A DNA stretch of 6,590 bases from positions 1 to 6,590 of the forward strand of contig CAJWZN010000069.1 in assembly GCA_913050105.1 (NCBI GenBank), read 5' to 3'. Under the pieces are notes generated by a model. It did not search any database, was not told the DNA's origin, and was given only the letters and a program-made list of their open reading frames with translations. This DNA comes from an uncultured Synechococcus sp. (lineage in GTDB: Bacteria; Cyanobacteriota; Cyanobacteriia; PCC-6307; Cyanobiaceae). The position numbers and the translations under genes are program-made. Of the stretch, positions 4,818 through 6,590 are shown piece after piece. Position 1 is the first letter of the stretch. The number at the start of each line of letters is the position of its first letter.

Positions 4818-4891
4818 AGACCACTCGACTCGATGTGAAGATATGTTAACCGTGAAGCCTCTCCCGCGGTTGGTAGGTCGATTTCATTGCG

Positions 4892-5089
4892 CTAGGCCAT
4901 GGGAAGGATATGGGTGACAAGGTCCGTGTTGACCCAGCGGATCAGGCCGGAGTCCACGTCTGCGATCTGAAAGAGCTTGTGGATCTTCGGGTTACGGGCA
5001 CCACCTCCGCAATAGATGACCTGTCCCATCCGCCAATCGCGATCGCGCCTCTCCCCGGCCTGGAAGTCGTGCCTCACGATCACCGTCAT
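4892..5089 (-). CDS. DUF3104-like small cyanobacterial protein
   Basis: The 65-residue protein reads MTVIVRHDFQAG, then RDWRMGQVIYCGGGARNPKIH and LFQIADVDSGLIRWVNTDLVTHIL, which I recognise as the DUF3104 type found in marine Synechococcus. The strand pattern (TVIVRHDF; MGQVIYC; LFQIADVD; GLIRWVN) suggests a small beta barrel, possibly SH3-like; that is inference. Function is unknown. ATG at 5089 is the first start codon, but the frame stays open upstream to a TAG at 5199-5197 and includes FLDVAPG just before the Met, which also looks conserved in type, so a longer product from an unusual start or a degraded N-terminus is possible. The dispersed element copy B lies 73 bases upstream in the same orientation. 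Confidence 0.8.
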   Translation of the reverse strand: MTVIVRHDFQAGERRDRDWRMGQVIYCGGGARNPKIHKLFQIADVDSGLIRWVNTDLVTHILPMA

Positions 5090-5162
5090 CCCTGGAGCGA
5101 CATCCAGAAAGATCGGCCTGTTCTCTGTTTCGTCCTTGGGTGGCCTGTAGCTCCCGTGGTCG

Positions 5163-5196
5163 ACTGATACAGCAAGCTGGCTAGTGTGTTTGTACT
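5163..5196 (-). repeat. Dispersed element copy B (AGTACAAACACACTAG-n10-GTATCAGT)
   Basis: Read on the minus strand, AGTACAAACACACTAG (5196-5181) is followed by 10 bases and GTATCAGT (5170-5163). The first block differs from copy A (2652-2682) at one base in 16; the second is identical; the spacers differ by 3 bases. It lies 73 bases upstream of the DUF3104 start. It could be a shared operator, a leader element or a remnant of a small coding repeat. Confidence 0.6.
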
Positions 5197-5462
5197 ACGA
5201 CTGATGGCGGCGGCTCAGCTCGGAACCTGATCGCGTTCAGCGGCTTCAGAGTCTCCAAGGAGGATTCGGCGACGGCTCTGACGATCGGCGCTGTTCCTGA
5301 TGAAGGGGGCGGCATCAGCGGTTCGATGGCGAAAAACGCAACCGCGCCCAAGCCACATGAACATTCAAAGTTCATCAACTCTGGGCGGTTTTTCTCATCC
5401 CTCACTTTGGGGAGGTGTTTTTCAGTCAAGACGGGGATGGTGGTTTTAGCTGCGTTACATCT
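5197..5462. other. Intergenic stretch before the ClpS-like gene
   Basis: No gene is assigned here. A plus-strand frame reads like protein from about 5200 to 5330 (GGGSARNLIAFSGFRVSKED) but has a stop just upstream at 5182 and no usable start, so it may be decayed coding sequence. The 3' part holds the structured element at 5331-5396. A GGGGAGG sequence at 5409-5415 abuts a GTG that would add 16 residues to the ClpS-like protein, but the spacing is too short. Confidence 0.4.
5331..5396 (+). ncRNA. Candidate structured RNA or terminator-like element
   Basis: GAAAAAC at the left and GGGCGGTTTTTC at the right enclose two nested structures. An outer stem pairs ACCGCGCCC (5341-5349, with a two-base bulge) with GGGCGGT (5383-5389), and an inner perfect 6-bp hairpin pairs ATGAAC (5357-5362) with GTTCAT (5370-5375). 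A T run (5389-5393) closes the plus strand, and an A run at 5332-5336 gives a T run on the minus strand, so it could terminate in both directions. No known family is recognised and no promoter is evident. Confidence 0.35.
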
Positions 5463-6032
5463 ATGCCGAAACCATCAGATCAGCTCAACACCAAGGACTG
5501 GGGGCTTTGGCTCAAGCCTCGTAAGGAAGACCTCGTCTGCGGCAGCCAGCACATCAACACCCGCGTTGAGAGCAGCACCAGCTCGGGCTACAACAACGTG
5601 ACGCTGATTCGCTTCACGGCTGAAGTCACCATGGGTGCCGCTCTCTATGCCGAGTGGGCGAAGGGCGGAAAGTTCAACATGCCCGCACTTAGTCAACTGG
5701 CCGAAATGGCTCACGACCAAGAGGCGTTGTCGCACATTACCAAATACCTAAACCCAGGCGAGGAGTCAGTGGATGTGGCGGGTGGAAAGACCAACATGCC
5801 TTTCGCTGTCTATCTGATCAACGATTCAGTGAACACGTTTGACCATGTCAGTAAGACGCTGGAAAAAGTCTGCTCATTACCTGTTGCTGAAGCCAAAGCA
5901 GCAATGTTGTTGGCTCACAATCAGGGGAAGGCAGTCGTCTTTGAGGCAAGAACTGGAGACGAAGCATTGGAGGTTCAGGCCAAGCTTCAGCAGGCTGGCC
6001 TTACAAGTGAAGTCAAAAGTGTGGAGGGCTAA
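5463..6032 (+). CDS. ClpS-like domain protein with unknown N-terminal domain
   Basis: The 189-residue protein ends in a ClpS-like domain (about 112-189). MPFAVYLINDSVNTFDHVSKTL (112-133), VAEAKAAMLLAHNQGKAVVFEA (141-162) and ALEVQAKLQQAGL (168-180) follow the ClpS fold in order. ClpS brings N-end-rule substrates to ClpAP/ClpCP; Asn120, Asp121 and His152 match binding positions, but the second Asp of the usual NDD is Ser122, so degron binding may be altered. Residues 1-111 are not recognised: a basic Trp-rich start (KDWGLWLKPRKEDL), a possible strand-rich part (NNVTLIRFTAEV) and helices (ALYAEWAKGGKFNMPALSQLAEMAHDQEALSHI). Canonical ClpS proteins are about 90-110 residues and lack this. ATG 5463 is used; GTG 5415 overlaps a purine-rich stretch and would extend it by 16. 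A Yfr2-like RNA follows. Confidence 0.8.
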   Translation: MPKPSDQLNTKDWGLWLKPRKEDLVCGSQHINTRVESSTSSGYNNVTLIRFTAEVTMGAALYAEWAKGGKFNMPALSQLAEMAHDQEALSHITKYLNPGEESVDVAGGKTNMPFAVYLINDSVNTFDHVSKTLEKVCSLPVAEAKAAMLLAHNQGKAVVFEARTGDEALEVQAKLQQAGLTSEVKSVEG

Positions 6033-6049
6033 CTGGCACAGTGCCAGTT
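6031..6049. repeat. Perfect 19-bp inverted repeat on the ClpS-like stop codon
   Basis: AACTGGCAC-A-GTGCCAGTT is a perfect 9-bp inverted repeat starting at the last two bases of the TAA. As RNA it makes an 8-bp stem with a 3-base loop; a T run (6059-6063) follows only after 9 bases, so termination would be weak. As DNA it could be an operator of the RNA gene that starts about 25 bases on. CTAAC at its left can also pair with GTTAG at 6055-6059. Confidence 0.75.
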
Positions 6050-6070
6050 GATGCGTTAGTTTTTGTTCGT

Positions 6071-6158
6071 GAGGAAAAAACGCTTCACAGGGTGGAAACA
6101 AGGACACACTCCTGAGAAGCGTTTTTGAAACCCCTGCCTTCGGCGGGGGTTTCTTTTT
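6071..6158 (+). ncRNA. Yfr2-family-like small RNA
   Basis: The RNA would fold in two parts. The 5' domain has a perfect 11-bp stem, AAAAACGCTTC (6076-6086) with GAAGCGTTTTT (6116-6126), extended after one A-A mismatch by CAGG/CCTG, and a 19-base loop GTGGAAACAAGGACACACT. The 3' domain is a rho-independent terminator (6127-6158). The 5' stem with a large loop containing GGAAACA, followed by a terminator hairpin, is how I remember Yfr2-type RNAs of picocyanobacteria, with a length of 60-95 nt. Those RNAs are abundant and thought to act by loop pairing with mRNAs. The 5' end is estimated; no clear -10 box was found. An attenuator or a 3' UTR of the ClpS-like gene is less likely. Confidence 0.75.
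6127..6158 (+). terminator. Rho-independent terminator of the Yfr2-like RNA
   Basis: GAAACCCCTGCC-TTC-GGCGGGGGTTTC forms a 12-bp stem (6127-6138 with 6142-6153, one G-T pair) and is followed by TTTTT (6154-6158). It is the strongest terminator in the window and should also stop read-through from the ClpS-like gene. Confidence 0.95.
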
Positions 6159-6223
6159 GTCCGTCATCCCTCCTTGGCGTCGCGGGCTTTTGCCATGGCG
6201 TCCGCTCTTTAGTTCAAGACTGA

Positions 6224-6361
6224 CTGCAACAACTGGCTTTAGTCGCTGATGAGTGGCTGCCAGGGGAGCGACGCTTCATCGTTCCCCTCAAGCAAAACGC
6301 AACCCATGTCATTCAGAGCGAGAACGCCGACGTGCACCTCGTTCTCCAGAATGTTGAATGA
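6224..6361 (+). pseudogene. C-terminal fragment of a uridine-kinase-like gene
   Basis: A frame from the TGA at 6221-6223 to the TGA at 6359-6361 encodes 45 residues without ATG, GTG or TTG as a sensible start. Its middle, WLPGERRFIVPLK, then HVIQSENADVHLVL, aligns with residues 160-190 of the kinase at 3839-4447 (MLPGERRFILPMK, then DIIQVDNYDLEPIL). The bases CCAGGGGAGCGACGCTTCAT are identical in both (4325-4344 and 6260-6279), then diverge. It lacks the P-loop, substrate and lid motifs, so it cannot be an active kinase. The upstream bases up to 6158 are not kinase-like. A duplicated and decayed paralog, or a capture of the 3' end by local recombination, are the likely origins. Confidence 0.7.
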
Positions 6362-6528
6362 TCGCGGTCAATGATTTCCTGTCCTTGATCCTTCAGGCAC
6401 GCCTTCGCTGACAGCGCTGAATTGACCTTTGTGGGGGTTGAGCCAAAAGGGCTGATGCCGATCGGTTATGCCGTCTGCAATGTGTGAGCCGTGCTCGTCA
6501 CTTGTCGTTTCTTGGAGGACGGTCCCAC
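6362..6528. other. Sparse stretch with no identified gene
   Basis: No gene is assigned. One plus-strand frame ends with ELTFVGVEPKGLMPIGYAV before a TGA near 6487 and looks protein-like, but it has no start and only 33 residues between stops, so it may be another decayed fragment. A GGAGG at 6514-6518 leads to the possible start at 6529. Confidence 0.35.
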
Positions 6529-6590
6529 ATGAGGAGGAGTGATGAGGGAATGGAGCAAGTTGTTGGAACGATGCAGTTAAGCCATCACGC
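6529..6590 (+). CDS. Possible partial CDS running off the window
   Basis: ATG at 6529 follows GGAGG (6514-6518) by 10 bases and opens a frame to the edge of the window (MRRSDEGMEQVV...). In a second frame, ATG at 6542 follows GAGGAG closely but stops after 12 codons. Only 20 residues are visible, with no recognisable domain, so this is a tentative start. The sequence beyond 6590 would decide it. Confidence 0.2.
   Translation, partial: MRRSDEGMEQVVGTMQLSHH

Noticed and set aside
5039..5046. HIP1 octamer GCGATCGC
   Set aside because: Only one copy in 6.6 kb, so there is no enrichment of the kind seen in HIP1-rich cyanobacteria.
4910..5167. 85-residue plus-strand frame opposite the DUF3104 gene
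   Set aside because: The minus-strand frame matches a known family, and the plus frame has no comparable features.
5181..5429. 82-residue minus-strand frame between the DUF3104 and ClpS-like genes
   Set aside because: No domain, no ribosome binding site, and it crosses the structured element and the dispersed repeat.
1..6590. CRISPR arrays, tRNA or rRNA genes, insertion sequences
   Set aside because: No regularly spaced repeats, no tRNA-like T-loop and acceptor arrangement, and no transposase-like frame or terminal repeats were found.

Overview
The window looks like chromosomal DNA of a marine picocyanobacterium, most likely Synechococcus. The reasons are a moderately high GC content, many tightly packed 30-130 residue genes, several families I know mainly from cyanobacteria (DUF4278, DUF2973, DUF3104), and a small RNA with the shape and loop sequence of the cyanobacterial Yfr2 family. 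This assignment is by recognition, not by database search. There are no rRNA or tRNA genes, CRISPR arrays or transposase genes.

Positions 1-1377 hold four small genes. Two lie on the minus strand: a short hypothetical protein whose 5' end looks broken, and a DCC/DUF393 thiol-disulfide protein. The start of the DCC gene overlaps the start of a plus-strand gene for a small secreted protein. That gene ends 3 bases before a convergent gene for a Cys-rich zinc-ribbon-like protein. Positions 1378-1768 contain no convincing gene but hold two exact copies of TTTTCCACA, the DnaA-box sequence recalled for cyanobacteria, in opposite orientation, plus hairpins.

Positions 1769-3433 hold a coiled-coil hypothetical (minus), then a plus-strand series: a 59-residue hypothetical, a basic 65-residue hypothetical, a DUF861-type cupin 8 bases after it, and a 41-residue membrane peptide. 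Positions 3381-4583 hold a DUF4278 gene with its own terminator (minus), a uridine-kinase-like P-loop protein (plus) and a predicted 31-residue membrane peptide that overlaps the 3' end of the kinase gene on the opposite strand. DUF2973 and DUF3104 genes follow on the minus strand (4584-5089).

The right part holds a possible structured RNA (about 5331-5396), a gene joining an unrecognised N-terminal domain to a ClpS-like domain (5463-6032), a perfect 19-bp inverted repeat on its stop codon, the Yfr2-like RNA with a strong terminator (about 6071-6158), and an uncapped fragment of a second uridine-kinase C-terminus (6224-6361). The last 230 bases are nearly empty.

There is no obvious single pathway linking these genes. 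The most interesting points are the ClpS fusion next to the Yfr2-like RNA, a two-copy element (AGTACAAACRCACTAG...GTATCAGT) upstream of two unrelated small genes, the kinase remnant that shares a 20-base identity with the intact gene, and the paired DnaA-box-like sites.
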